Positions 29,518 through 39,816 of a stretch of 64,000 nt of DNA are shown piece by piece. Source of the stretch: an uncultured Litoreibacter sp. (GTDB lineage: Bacteria; Pseudomonadota; Alphaproteobacteria; Rhodobacterales; Rhodobacteraceae); assembly GCA_947504205.1 (NCBI GenBank), contig CANNGL010000003.1, positions 682,001 to 746,000 on the forward strand, read 5' to 3'. Each line of letters opens with the position of its first letter. Position 1 is the stretch's first letter. Below the pieces are notes generated by a model, which was not told where the DNA came from, ran no database searches, and saw only the letters and a list, made by a program, of their open reading frames with translations. Both the position numbers and the translations under genes were made by a program.

Positions 29518-29809
29518 GCTAGGGGATCAGGTTCAGAAAATACGCAGCAAAAATGCCGGGCCGTTCTGGCTCACGATTGATATCTTTTGCGGCTCGCAGG
29601 AGGCCTACGAGGCGATCGTCGCAACCTTGCCGACAAGCCGCGTGGCTCAGACGTTCGGCACAAGCCTTCAGAACATCAAGCGGTTCGATATTTCGCAGCT
29701 TCATGTCGTCAAATTCAGTTTGCCGCGACCCACAGTGCAGGGCGCGCCGAATGACAGGGATATGCATGGTGCCTCATGGGCGGCGCTTTTATCTGACATC
29801 GACTTGTGA
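29504..29809 (+). CDS. DUF4387 family protein
   Basis: 'KIRSKNAGPFWLTIDIFCGSQEAYE...VKFSLPRPTVQGAPNDRDMHGASWAALLSDI'; overlaps the AtuA-like gene by 14 nt. Confidence 0.82.
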   Translation: MRLARLGDQVQKIRSKNAGPFWLTIDIFCGSQEAYEAIVATLPTSRVAQTFGTSLQNIKRFDISQLHVVKFSLPRPTVQGAPNDRDMHGASWAALLSDIDL

Positions 29810-29830
29810 GGTCTCAAGGCGCATTCAGAC

Positions 29831-30406
29831 CTAGGCGCGACCACCATCAGCGGACAGAACCAATGGGTTGATGCCCATGCTTTCCAGCGCACCCTGCCAC
29901 TTGGCATTGTTGTCCTCGCCGAAAACCAGGTCCTGTATCGCATCGCAGATCAACCAGCCATTTGCGGCGATCTCATCTTCCAACTGCCCCGGTCCCCAGC
30001 CTGCATACCCCATCGCCAACAGGCTTCGCGTCGGCCCCGCGCCTTGGGAGATATCCTCCAGGATATCCAGCGTGCCGGTCATGCCATACTCGCTGCCCAC
30101 GGTCAGCGTGGAGTTGTTCTCGTTATAGTCAGAGGAATGTAGAACGAAGCCGCGCCCGTATTCTACGGGGCCGCCGAAATGGACCTTGATTGGGCGCACC
30201 TCTGGGTCCGGCTCGATGTTCAACTGCGCCAGAAGATCTTTGAATTTGAGGTCTGGTGCAGGCTTGTTGATGATCAACCCCATCGCGCCCTCTGTCGAAT
30301 GCGAGCAGAGGAAAATCACGCTGTGATCGAAGCGGGGATCACCCATTCCGGGCATCGCGATCAGAAGTTTGCCGTTGAGGTCAACGGAATCAGTATCAGC
30401 CACCAT
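29831..30406 (-). CDS. YqgE/AlgH family protein
   Basis: 'LNGKLLIAMPGMGDPRFDHSVIFLCSHSTEGAMGLIINKP', 'GYAGWGPGQLEDEIAANGWL'. Confidence 0.93.
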   Translation of the reverse strand: MVADTDSVDLNGKLLIAMPGMGDPRFDHSVIFLCSHSTEGAMGLIINKPAPDLKFKDLLAQLNIEPDPEVRPIKVHFGGPVEYGRGFVLHSSDYNENNSTLTVGSEYGMTGTLDILEDISQGAGPTRSLLAMGYAGWGPGQLEDEIAANGWLICDAIQDLVFGEDNNAKWQGALESMGINPLVLSADGGRA

Positions 30407-30517
30407 GGGAGATATGGTGGGGCTTTGGGCGGTTTAGTTCAACCGTTGCAAAATACCCATCGACACAATCTATCGCTCAAACGTGATTTCCTCGAGCGGG
30501 ATGACGTGCTTATCTAG

Positions 30518-31351
30518 GTGGCCGTGAGCAAACGTATTCTCATAGCCGCCGCTTTGGCTTGCGCCTCTGCAACTCTTGGTCCGCCTGACACCCTTCAGGC
30601 GGGGGCTCAGGATATGCCCGACAGCTTGTCTGATGTTGTGCGGGTAGAGTTTCTCCCGGGCTGGAAAATGGAGGATGGGACCCGAATGGCCGGGCTGTCC
30701 TTTGATCTGGCGCCGGGCTGGAAAACCTATTGGCGCAGCCCGGGTGACGGCGGATTGCCGACCTATATCGGAACAAGAGGCTCGATGAACCTCCAGAGCA
30801 TGGCAATCCTCTGGCCTCGCCCGGAGGTGTTTCGGACGGGCAATCTTCGGTCGATCGGTTACCGCGACGCTGTTGTTTTGCCGCTCCATCTGGTGCCCAA
30901 TAATGACGGTCCGATGAACGTCAATCTCAGCGTCAAATTCGGAATTTGCGAGGATGTCTGCATCCCGGTGCATATGCGGTTTGACCATCAGTTCACCAGC
31001 ACCTCCGGTGCTGGTGCAGAACTGATTGCTGATGCGCTTGAGGAACGTCCACGCATGGCCTCCGGTCCTGTGAAGTGTAGTTTTGAGCGGATATCCAATG
31101 GCGTTGCTGTAACCGTTGGTCTTCACTCGGAGGCTCTTGCCGGAAAGGGCGAGGCGTTGGTTATCGAAACGCCCAACCCTCGTATCTGGATAAGTGAACC
31201 CAGTGTTTCACGCGATGGCGATTATGTCAGAGGTGCCGCCGAGTTTATTTCGGAAGATATTGAGCCGATCCGCATCAATCCCGCCGATATTGAGTTCACG
31301 TTGATCAGTTCGCGCGACGCGGTAAGCTTTTCGGGCTGCGAGCGCCAGTAA
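30518..31351 (+). CDS. DsbD N-terminal-domain-like (protein-disulfide reductase DsbD family) secreted protein
   Basis: Signal peptide; 'PGWKTYWRSPGDGGLPT', 'FGICEDVCIPVHM' CxxxC motif; GTG start. Confidence 0.78.
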   Translation: MAVSKRILIAAALACASATLGPPDTLQAGAQDMPDSLSDVVRVEFLPGWKMEDGTRMAGLSFDLAPGWKTYWRSPGDGGLPTYIGTRGSMNLQSMAILWPRPEVFRTGNLRSIGYRDAVVLPLHLVPNNDGPMNVNLSVKFGICEDVCIPVHMRFDHQFTSTSGAGAELIADALEERPRMASGPVKCSFERISNGVAVTVGLHSEALAGKGEALVIETPNPRIWISEPSVSRDGDYVRGAAEFISEDIEPIRINPADIEFTLISSRDAVSFSGCERQ

Positions 31352-34300
31352 CGGCGTGCAGCGCTACAGCGGCAATCCAAGCCACAATGAGCAAGACCAC
31401 CACAAGACATATGAACAGCCCCAGTGCCGTGGCCATCGCAGGTGCTTCGGACAGGACCGGCATCGGCTGAAGCAGGTAGCTTGGAAGGGACCCATTAAGG
31501 ATTGTCGTACCCAGGGTCGCGGCGAACAGGGCGAGGCAGGCCAGAACAAGACCGGCTAACCCAACGCGCGCGGGCCAAGCAACGGATTGCCCGAGGATCA
31601 TGCGCCGCACAGCCGTTGTTTGCCGTTTTACATCTGCCTGCATCGCCATAAGCGATGGCACGACCAACAGCACCAAAAACAGCCCGACGCCCAAGCCGTA
31701 ACAGAGGGTGATCACAGTTGGTTTCAGGAACTGGGCGTGGCGCGATCCTTCAAACAACAGAGGTGCCAGCCCCAGCACCGTTGTCAAAGTCGTCAGCAAT
31801 ACGGGTCGCAGACGGTCAGATGCTCCGTCGATGATAGCGGGGATCAGACCGCGATCTTTTGCGTAGTCGTCCACCGTCGAGACCAGCACAATGGAGTCAT
31901 TGATAATGATCCCGGTCATGCCGATCAGACCGACCACGGTAAACATGGACAGTGGTACCTCCCATGCATAGTGCCCGTAGATCGTGCCGATCAATCCGAA
32001 GGGGATGATCAGCATGATGACGATGGGCCGTGTCCAGCTTGAAAAGACCCAGGCCAAAGCGATGTAGATGCCGATCAGGCAGAGTATGAAGCCCAATGCG
32101 GCATCTGTAAGGAACTCGCGTTCCTGCTCGGCCAGCCCCGAAAGTTGCGATGAGACGCCCAGCGTTTGTTCGATCTCCGGCAGGATCACCTCTTTGACAT
32201 TGGTCATGATTTCTTCGGCACGCGCTGGATCATCTTCGGAAATATCGCCGGTGACAGATATGACCCGAAGCCCGTTTTCACGCCTCACGGTCGAGAAGCC
32301 GCTTTGAGACGTGACCGCAACCACATCCGTCAGGGGTATATAGTCGCCCGTCGCGCTGCGCAGGAAGGTTCTTTCCAGAAAATCCGCGGTCAACTCGCCA
32401 CGTGGAAGCTCAACCCGGATGGTTGCGGATCTGGGGCCGTCGGGGAAGGTTGCCGCCTCGATACCGTTGAGCCGGTTGCGTAACACTCGGCCCAGTTCGT
32501 CGATGGTGAAGCCAAGAGCCTGCCCCTGCGCTGTCAGATCAAGGATCAGCTCTTCCTTGTCATAAGCCAGATTGTCCTCGACCGCTGACACTTCTCCAAA
32601 CTGCGCCAAGGCTGTCTTCAAGGCTTCGGAAGCGGCCTTGAGGGTCTCCGCCTCTGCCCCGTAGAACTGCACATCCAGACTGTCGCCGCCTGGCCCAGAC
32701 CGCCACCCGCGGAAAGAGACGGTTTCCAGCAGTGGATGCCTGCGCACGGCATCCTGCAGATCAGCGACGAACTTGAAACTTGAATAGGGGCGCAAATCAG
32801 CATCTATCAACTCGATGGCGATGGAGCCCAGTTGATCAGTGTCCTTAGTGTCCGACCCCGCCAGCCCGCGCCCACTTGATCCACCGATCTGGGTCAGCAC
32901 GAAGTCCAGTGGATTGCGACCATGTTCTGCCTCATAGGTCGCCGCCACTTCGGCTGTTGCGCGTTGCATCTCGCGCATCATCTCTAACGTATCGTCGCGG
33001 CTGGCGCCCGGCAGCATAGCGAAGTTGCCGGTGACCGACCCCCGTTCAGGGGCGTTGAAGAAGCGCCATGTCACATCCCCTCGGATGAAGAATGAGGACA
33101 TGGCAACAAGGGCGAGGACTGCCATTGCGAAGACGGGGTAACGCGCCCAGATGACATAGGTGATGAAGCGGCGGAAAACAGTTTCGCGGAACCAGTCGAA
33201 CCCTTTGGTCACGGTGCGCGACGGCCAGTCATACCAGTGTCGTTTTCCTGATGCCATCAATGCATGGGACATATGGTGCGGCAGGATCAGGAAGCACTCG
33301 ATCAACGAGGCCAGAAGAACCACGATAACGGTGAACGGGATATCAGCAATCAGATCACCAAATCGGCCTCCGACTGCGACCAGCCCAAAAAAGGCGATGA
33401 TCGTGGTGATTGTTGCGGAAAAAACCGGGGCCGACATGCGCTTGGCGGCGTTTTCAGCGGCGGTCACAGGATCTTCGCCAAGCCGTGTATGCCTGAAATC
33501 GGCGTGCTCCCCTACGACAATGGCGTCATCGACGACAATGCCCAAGGTAATGATCAGGGCAAACAGCGACACCATATTGATGGTCAGGCCAGCCAGATAC
33601 ATCAGCGCGATGGCGCCCAACATCGCAACGGGAATGCCAGCGGCGACCCAAAAAGCTGTGCGCGCATTGAGAAACAGGAACAGCAGCAAAACCACAAGCC
33701 CAAGGCCAACAAGTCCGTTATCGAGAAGGATATCCAAGCGCCCCGTGATCGCTTCAGAGCGGGTCCTGATCAATTCGACGGAAGTGCCTTCGGGCAGGCT
33801 GAGCTCCAACTCGGCGGCTACCTCCTGGACCTGCGCTTGAATATCAATCGCGTCGCCTTGGTTGGATCGATCCACCCTGATGGAGATGGCAGGATTGTCA
33901 TCAACGAAGAACGCCCGCTCCCGATCCGTCCCTTCAACCAGCACACGCGCCACATCACCGATGGTCAGCTTCGATCCATCATCGTTAGAGCGTAAAACGA
34001 TGGCCGCGATCTGATCTGCCGAACGTTTCGCAACCCCAGTTCTGACTCGCGCGTTTGCTCCGGTGACGTCCCCGGCAGGGTCCGTCGATGCCTCTCCGCG
34101 GATCGCCTCGGCAATCTCGGCCATGGTCAGATCATTGCGGATCAGCTCAAGCGACGGAACTTCAATCACCGTTTCAGGCGCGGCAACCCCACGGATCGTC
34201 GTGCGAGTGACGCCCGCCGCAAAAAGCCGCGTGATGAACTCGTCGGCGAACCGTCCAAGCTGGTCCACTCCCACGGGGCCGCTAATGACCACATCGGTCA

Positions 34301-34733
34301 CGCGGTCATGCCAAGCGCCCCGCCTCACAACAGGTTCTTCGACATCTTCAGGCAGGTTGTTGATCTGATCTACTGCGACCTGCACCTCGTCAGTCGCGCG
34401 TGACATGTCCCATCCGGGTTCAAATTCCAGATTGAGCGTGGCGCGCCCTTCACGACTGTCGGAGGTGGAGCTTTCCACGCCCTCAACAGACAGCAGAGCC
34501 GGCTCAAGAAGCTGGACAATCGCACGGTCAACATCATCGGCGCCCGCGCCTTCCCAGACGACATTGACCGAAACGCTGTCGATGATCACATCTGGAAAGA
34601 ACTGCGCCCGCATTTTGGGAAGCGCCGCGACGCCCAAGGCTATCAGAACCAGCAACAGAAGATTGGCAGCGGTTTTGTGCCGCGTGAAGTAGCTCAGAAA
34701 GCCACCCGTGCTATCGCGAATGGCGTCCCGCAT
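31305..34733 (-). CDS. RND family efflux pump inner-membrane permease
   Basis: 1142 aa; 'GIVVDDAIVVGEHADF', 'MTGIIINDSIVLVSTVDDYA', 'LTTLTTVLGLAPLL'. Confidence 0.93.
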   Translation of the reverse strand: MRDAIRDSTGGFLSYFTRHKTAANLLLLVLIALGVAALPKMRAQFFPDVIIDSVSVNVVWEGAGADDVDRAIVQLLEPALLSVEGVESSTSDSREGRATLNLEFEPGWDMSRATDEVQVAVDQINNLPEDVEEPVVRRGAWHDRVTDVVISGPVGVDQLGRFADEFITRLFAAGVTRTTIRGVAAPETVIEVPSLELIRNDLTMAEIAEAIRGEASTDPAGDVTGANARVRTGVAKRSADQIAAIVLRSNDDGSKLTIGDVARVLVEGTDRERAFFVDDNPAISIRVDRSNQGDAIDIQAQVQEVAAELELSLPEGTSVELIRTRSEAITGRLDILLDNGLVGLGLVVLLLFLFLNARTAFWVAAGIPVAMLGAIALMYLAGLTINMVSLFALIITLGIVVDDAIVVGEHADFRHTRLGEDPVTAAENAAKRMSAPVFSATITTIIAFFGLVAVGGRFGDLIADIPFTVIVVLLASLIECFLILPHHMSHALMASGKRHWYDWPSRTVTKGFDWFRETVFRRFITYVIWARYPVFAMAVLALVAMSSFFIRGDVTWRFFNAPERGSVTGNFAMLPGASRDDTLEMMREMQRATAEVAATYEAEHGRNPLDFVLTQIGGSSGRGLAGSDTKDTDQLGSIAIELIDADLRPYSSFKFVADLQDAVRRHPLLETVSFRGWRSGPGGDSLDVQFYGAEAETLKAASEALKTALAQFGEVSAVEDNLAYDKEELILDLTAQGQALGFTIDELGRVLRNRLNGIEAATFPDGPRSATIRVELPRGELTADFLERTFLRSATGDYIPLTDVVAVTSQSGFSTVRRENGLRVISVTGDISEDDPARAEEIMTNVKEVILPEIEQTLGVSSQLSGLAEQEREFLTDAALGFILCLIGIYIALAWVFSSWTRPIVIMLIIPFGLIGTIYGHYAWEVPLSMFTVVGLIGMTGIIINDSIVLVSTVDDYAKDRGLIPAIIDGASDRLRPVLLTTLTTVLGLAPLLFEGSRHAQFLKPTVITLCYGLGVGLFLVLLVVPSLMAMQADVKRQTTAVRRMILGQSVAWPARVGLAGLVLACLALFAATLGTTILNGSLPSYLLQPMPVLSEAPAMATALGLFICLVVVLLIVAWIAAVALHAVTGARSPKSLPRRAN

Positions 34734-36191
34734 CTAGCTGCCCATGCGGCTTTCAAGCCGCTGAATGACGTCCGCGGGCACCTTTGGTTCCGCGAGCCGT
34801 GCCAAAAGCCGTTCTCGAACCTCGGCTGGCATCCGGTTGTTTTGCTCGACAAAGGCGATCAGTTTGGCGCGCCGTGCGTCGTCAAGTTCAACCAGCTCGG
34901 GCTCGGGTGCTGCATTCGGCTCACCAGACCGCAGGGGGCGCACTTTGATGCCAGGCCCCAGTAATGCGGAGCGTTCCGCTACGATTTCACGTCCGCGCAG
35001 TTCGGGCGCGCGGATCAGAACATCGTCGCCCTGACGCCGCATCAGTTGCACTGGCGCTTCCTCAAGCCTGTCATCCTCCGCAAGCGCCAAAACCGATCCA
35101 GCGGCACTGACTGCGGTTGCCGGTACGCGCGCAACTCGCTCCAATGTCGGCTCTTCGATCGACAGGGTCACAAAATCACCGGGCCGCAACCCTTTTGGAT
35201 TTTCCAGCGAGGCAAACAACAGTCGCCCCGTTGTGCCTGCAACCACGGCCGCACTTTCGCGAACCAATCGACCCTCGGTCACAAGATCCACGCCAAATGC
35301 GTCAAGCGTTACTCGGACCGGGGCCCCGATAAGCCCGCCTTCGCTGTCGAGCAATCGGCCATATTGGGCGGTTGAGACCCGAAACGAGACCTCCAGCGCA
35401 GTTGGATCAACAAGTTGGCCCAGCTTTTCATTTGGCGCGACAAGCCCGCCCGCAGTCGCCGTGACGTCCGAGAGGCGACCAGTGAACGCTGCGAATATCT
35501 CTGTGTCTGCCAGAAGGCGTTCAGCATCTTCGAGGGTGATTTGCCGTCTGTTGATCAAAGTTTCGGCCTGGGTAATCCGCGTTTCGACCTGTTGTTCAGC
35601 CTGTCGGCGCGAGAGCACCGCTTGGGTGGCGGAGGACAAAGCAAGCTCTGCCGTTTCGACCGCTGCTTCTGTTCCCACGCCTCTCGATTTCAGGTCGCGT
35701 TGTCTTGCGAGCGCCCGCGCACGCAACTCTTCCTGCGCTTTTGCGGCTGCCAGTTCATCGCTCGCAAGCGTCAACGCCTTCTTGGCATCGCGCAGATCGT
35801 CCTGCGCTTCCTGAAAATCAGTGCGGGCCACGTCCACCGCTGTCTGCGCCTCGGCAGGGTCGAGCCGTGCCAGGAACTGGCCTTCGCGCACGACACCACC
35901 CTCTTGAACATCTGGTGACAACTCGATTACGCGGCCCGCCACGGGCGAGCGTAAATCAAGTGTTCGCCTCGACCGGATCTCCCCGAAGCTGACCAACAGG
36001 GGGGCCACATCTTTTGGCTCGATTGCGATCACATTGACTGCGAAGACACGTTCGCGCGCAGGGCGCGGGCTTGTGTCATCTGCCCATCGCGTCTGCAACG
36101 CCGAATAAAGCGTCTGACCCGTGATCGCCAACAGGCCGATTGTGACTGCCAACAGAAACAATCCGACAAGGCTGCGTCGAAAAAACCGCAT
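34734..36191 (-). CDS. RND efflux periplasmic adaptor (membrane fusion protein)
   Basis: N-terminal TM, 'RTLDLRSPVAGRVIELSPDVQEGGVVREGQFLARLD' biotinyl-lipoyl-like domain, long coiled coil; abuts RND permease. Confidence 0.92.
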   Translation of the reverse strand: MRFFRRSLVGLFLLAVTIGLLAITGQTLYSALQTRWADDTSPRPARERVFAVNVIAIEPKDVAPLLVSFGEIRSRRTLDLRSPVAGRVIELSPDVQEGGVVREGQFLARLDPAEAQTAVDVARTDFQEAQDDLRDAKKALTLASDELAAAKAQEELRARALARQRDLKSRGVGTEAAVETAELALSSATQAVLSRRQAEQQVETRITQAETLINRRQITLEDAERLLADTEIFAAFTGRLSDVTATAGGLVAPNEKLGQLVDPTALEVSFRVSTAQYGRLLDSEGGLIGAPVRVTLDAFGVDLVTEGRLVRESAAVVAGTTGRLLFASLENPKGLRPGDFVTLSIEEPTLERVARVPATAVSAAGSVLALAEDDRLEEAPVQLMRRQGDDVLIRAPELRGREIVAERSALLGPGIKVRPLRSGEPNAAPEPELVELDDARRAKLIAFVEQNNRMPAEVRERLLARLAEPKVPADVIQRLESRMGS

Positions 36192-36277
36192 GTGGTTATG
36201 TACTCCGGAACACGACGTATAATGTAGGGTCAGTCAGTAGGATCGTCCAACTCTACTTTATCACACGCATGAGAGGT

Positions 36278-36820
36278 CTATTTCCGGCGCTTATGCTCAT
36301 CAAGTCTCGGAAAAATCTCGACGAAATTGCAAGGTTGGTGGCGATAATCCAATTGTTTTACCAGAATTTCGTCCCACGCGTCCTTGCAGGCGCCCGTAGA
36401 GCCGGGCAGCGCAAACAAATAGGTTCCGTTGGAGACACCGCCGGTTGCGCGGGACTGAACGGCTGATGTTCCGATCTTGGCCATCGAGACATGAGTGAAA
36501 ACTGTCCCAAACGCCTCGATTTCCTTCTCATAGACATCGCGATGTGCCTCGACCGTAACGTCACGTCCTGTCAGGCCGGTGCCGCCAGTGGATATGATCA
36601 CATCAACGTCGGGATCTGCGCACCAGCTGCGCAGTTGTTCGGCAATCTCTGACCGTTCATCACGCAAAACGGCGCGGTGGGCCAGAACATGCCCCGCCGC
36701 TTCAAGTCGCTCGACCAGAATTTGACCGGAGCGGTCCTGCTCGATGCTGCGTGTGTCGCTGACTGCGAGGATCGCGATGCGGACAGGTATAAACTCGCGG
36801 CTGGTATCGATGTTGCTCAT
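36278..36820 (-). CDS. moaB: Molybdenum cofactor biosynthesis protein B
   Basis: 'DVDVIISTGGTGLTGRDVTVEAHRDVYEKEIEAFGTVF', 'LFALPGSTGACKDAWDEIL'; ATGA overlap with lysE-family gene. Confidence 0.93.
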   Translation of the reverse strand: MSNIDTSREFIPVRIAILAVSDTRSIEQDRSGQILVERLEAAGHVLAHRAVLRDERSEIAEQLRSWCADPDVDVIISTGGTGLTGRDVTVEAHRDVYEKEIEAFGTVFTHVSMAKIGTSAVQSRATGGVSNGTYLFALPGSTGACKDAWDEILVKQLDYRHQPCNFVEIFPRLDEHKRRK

Positions 36821-37443
36821 GTGTTCTGGGTGTCCCATGCCAACTTCAGGGCCAAAGCCCCGAAAACGGATGCTGTGGTAATGCGCAGACCTCTCTCGAC
36901 CCGCGCGTTGTTCGTCATCGTGCGTCCCAGACTGCCAGCGAAATATCCTACAGCACCGTTGATGAAGAACCCGCCGAACGCCAGAACGCCGCCATATAGC
37001 AAAAACTGCGGCAGAACGGGCAAAGACGGGTTCACGAATTGCGGGATAAAGGCGAGAATGAACAGGATAACCTTAGGGTTGGAGAGGTTGACGATGAACC
37101 CGTCGCGAAACGCGCGCGAAGGTCTGACGTCAGGCGTATCTGTTGCGTTCAACGGGCTGCGCAGTGTCTTTATTGCCAGCCAGATCAGATAGGCGACGCC
37201 CAGATATCTTATCGTTCCGAACAGCCATGGCTCGGATGCAACCACAGCCCCAAGACCCAGCCCGGCCAGAGCCGTGTTGACCAATGATCCGGCGGAAATT
37301 CCGGCGGAGGCCGCAAACGCAGGACGTGCCCCGCCGCGAACACCTTGTGCCAGACAAAACAACATATCTGCACCGGGCGTCAGGTTCAGTGCCAATGCTG
37401 CGGGTATGAAAGCCAGCAGCAGGATCGGATCGACGGGCATCAT
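36817..37443 (-). CDS. LysE family translocator
   Basis: 'NLTPGADMLFCLAQGVRGGARPAFAASAGISAGSLVNTALAGLGLGA', 'NPKVILFILAFIPQFV'. Confidence 0.92.
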   Translation of the reverse strand: MMPVDPILLLAFIPAALALNLTPGADMLFCLAQGVRGGARPAFAASAGISAGSLVNTALAGLGLGAVVASEPWLFGTIRYLGVAYLIWLAIKTLRSPLNATDTPDVRPSRAFRDGFIVNLSNPKVILFILAFIPQFVNPSLPVLPQFLLYGGVLAFGGFFINGAVGYFAGSLGRTMTNNARVERGLRITTASVFGALALKLAWDTQNT

Positions 37444-38207
37444 GCGCGCAACTTTTCCTGCACCATCAACAGGTCATGCCAAGCTTCTCGCTTGGCTGCC
37501 GGATTGCGCAACAGATAGGCCGGATGGAACATTGGCATTGCAGGTTTGCCCAAGACCTCAACCCATTTGCCGCGCAATCGCGTGATCCCTTTCCGACCCA
37601 TCAGGGCAAGGCAGGAGATATTGCCCATCAGGATCAACAGATCCGGCTTTGCGAGTTCCACATGGCGCTCTACGAAAGGCATCATCATCGCGATTTCTTC
37701 TGGTTTCGGGTCGCGATTTTGGGGCGGGCGCCATGGCAGGATATTCGTGATGTACACGGGTCTTTCCGCACCCGCCCGATCATGGTCAATCGCAGCCATC
37801 ATCTGATCCAGAAGCTGCCCGGCCCGCCCGACAAACGGCTTGCCTTGCAGGTCCTCATCGCGTCCGGGTGCTTCGCCGATCACCATGATCCGCGCGCCGG
37901 GCTGTCCGTCCGAGAACACGAAATTCCGCGCGCCCTGCTTTAGATCGCAATGGGAATAGGCAGCCTGTGCTTCGGCCAGCGCCTCAAGTGTGTCAGCGCC
38001 CGCCGCGAGGGCTTGTGCGTCGGCAACCGGGTCTGGACCGGCAACCTTCTCCAGCGGCGCGGCCTCTGCCTTCGGTTTGGGTTTTGGCGCTGTTTTGGGG
38101 ACCTCATAGCGGTTGATTGGCGTCTCACAGATCGCCTCTGTCGCGCCCATCTCGATCTGCCATTCGAGCAGCGCCTTTGCGCTATGAAAATCCAGGTCCG
38201 ATTCCAT
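37440..38207 (-). CDS. Uracil-DNA glycosylase, family 4 type
   Basis: '[32 protein letters not shown]', '[21 protein letters not shown]', '[16 protein letters not shown]'. Confidence 0.93.
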   Translation of the reverse strand: MESDLDFHSAKALLEWQIEMGATEAICETPINRYEVPKTAPKPKPKAEAAPLEKVAGPDPVADAQALAAGADTLEALAEAQAAYSHCDLKQGARNFVFSDGQPGARIMVIGEAPGRDEDLQGKPFVGRAGQLLDQMMAAIDHDRAGAERPVYITNILPWRPPQNRDPKPEEIAMMMPFVERHVELAKPDLLILMGNISCLALMGRKGITRLRGKWVEVLGKPAMPMFHPAYLLRNPAAKREAWHDLLMVQEKLRA

Positions 38208-38311
38208 GTCGCAAGGCTAAGCCTCCGGGGAAGCGAGGTAAATGGTCCGACAACGCTTGTCGCGGGCGAATGCAGTTTCTATAAGGCGCAAGGTCGAAAT
38301 CGGGAGAACCT

Positions 38312-39262
38312 ATGTCATTCCGCGCAAAGCATCTGCTTGGGATTGAGCATCTTGCCCCCGATGAAATTACCGCTTTGCTGGATCTGGCTGATCAATATGT
38401 CGACCTGAACCGCCGGGATGTGAAGCATTCCGAAGTGCTGGCGGGCCTGACCCAGATCAACATGTTCTTTGAAAATTCCACGCGTACCCAAGCCTCGTTC
38501 GAGCTTGCGGGCAAACGTTTGGGGATGGATGTGATGAGCATGGCGATGCAGGCCTCATCGGTGAAGAAAGGGGAGACCCTGATCGACACCGCGCTGACGC
38601 TGAACGCGATGCATCCCGATCTGCTTGTCGTGCGGCACCCGCATTCGGGGGCGGTAAATCTGCTGGCTGAAAAGGTGAATTGCGCCGTTCTCAACGCGGG
38701 GGACGGACGGCATGAGCATCCGACGCAAGCGCTTCTGGACGCCCTGACCATCCGGCGCGCGAAAGGACGATTGCACCGCTTGTCTGTCGCCATTTGCGGT
38801 GACATAGCGCATTCACGGGTTGCTCGATCCAACATTCTGCTGCTGGGCAAAATGGAAAACCGGGTCCGGCTTGTCGGTCCGGCCACGCTGATGCCCTCAG
38901 GCATCGCCGAGTTCGGCGTGGAAGTCTTTGAAGACATGCGAGAGGGCCTTGAAGACGTCGATGTCGTGATGATGTTGAGGTTGCAGAAAGAACGCATGGA
39001 TGGTGGCTTCATCCCGTCTGAACGCGAATATTATCACCGCTATGGCCTCGATCCGGAGAAGCTGAGCTTTGCCAAAGACGACGCGATCGTCATGCACCCC
39101 GGGCCGATGAACCGCGGGGTCGAAATTGACGGAACTTTGGCCGATGACATCAATCGCTCCGTCATTCAGGAGCAGGTCGAGATGGGGGTGGCAGTGCGCA
39201 TGGCCGCGATGGAACTGCTTGTTCGCGCCCGACGTTCCTCCCCCAGGGAGGTACTTGCATGA
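38312..39262 (+). CDS. pyrB: Aspartate carbamoyltransferase catalytic subunit
   Basis: '[20 protein letters not shown]', '[12 protein letters not shown]', '[11 protein letters not shown]'. Confidence 0.96.
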   Translation: MSFRAKHLLGIEHLAPDEITALLDLADQYVDLNRRDVKHSEVLAGLTQINMFFENSTRTQASFELAGKRLGMDVMSMAMQASSVKKGETLIDTALTLNAMHPDLLVVRHPHSGAVNLLAEKVNCAVLNAGDGRHEHPTQALLDALTIRRAKGRLHRLSVAICGDIAHSRVARSNILLLGKMENRVRLVGPATLMPSGIAEFGVEVFEDMREGLEDVDVVMMLRLQKERMDGGFIPSEREYYHRYGLDPEKLSFAKDDAIVMHPGPMNRGVEIDGTLADDINRSVIQEQVEMGVAVRMAAMELLVRARRSSPREVLA

Positions 39263-39816
39263 CCAAGAAAATAGCAATTCGATCCGGTGAGCACGGTGTT
39301 GTCCGGGTGTTCCATCTTTCTGAAAACCTGGCCGAAGGAATTGATCCATCTGACGGATCACGCACGCTGGCCGCGGCCCTTGGTGTGCAGAATCTTGGCA
39401 CGCAGGATGTCCAGATAGTCGAGCTTGACGCAATTGCGGAGATGGGGCTGACCGATTTCCTGAGAGCAGGCTACGACATTGACGATGTGGAGATTGAACC
39501 GGGACGCGGGCGGCTTGATACATGGAAAGGGGTCATTGCGGTGATACGATCCACTGCCTTTGGTGGGCAGGCGGTCGAGTTGTCCCTGAGTGAAGACATC
39601 AGTCTGATCGGCACCTATCACGAGCAAAATGCACCACCTGCAAGCTTCGGTGATCTCAACGAGTTGCAGAGTGACGCGGCCAAAGGAACCATTGCTGCAG
39701 CCGGTGCCGACGAAAGCCGTCCCCGACCACGGGGCCAGAGCTGGCTCGTCTGGATCGGATATGCCTTTGTCCTGGCCGTGATCCTCTTTATTTTTCGCAT
39801 CTTCTACGGGAGTTGA
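39259..39816 (+). CDS. Hypothetical C-terminally membrane-anchored protein between pyrB and pyrC
   Basis: 185 aa with single C-terminal TM '[24 protein letters not shown]'; ATGA overlap with pyrB and TTGA overlap with pyrC. Confidence 0.75.
   Translation: MTKKIAIRSGEHGVVRVFHLSENLAEGIDPSDGSRTLAAALGVQNLGTQDVQIVELDAIAEMGLTDFLRAGYDIDDVEIEPGRGRLDTWKGVIAVIRSTAFGGQAVELSLSEDISLIGTYHEQNAPPASFGDLNELQSDAAKGTIAAAGADESRPRPRGQSWLVWIGYAFVLAVILFIFRIFYGS

Noticed and set aside
29809-29832. AGGTCT...AGACCT inverted repeat between DUF4387 gene and yqgE
   Set aside because: 6-bp stem with 12-nt loop and no T-run; not convincing.
33160-33995. Long plus-strand ORFs opposite the RND permease
   Set aside because: Antisense shadow of an unmistakable RND gene; no domain-like sequence.
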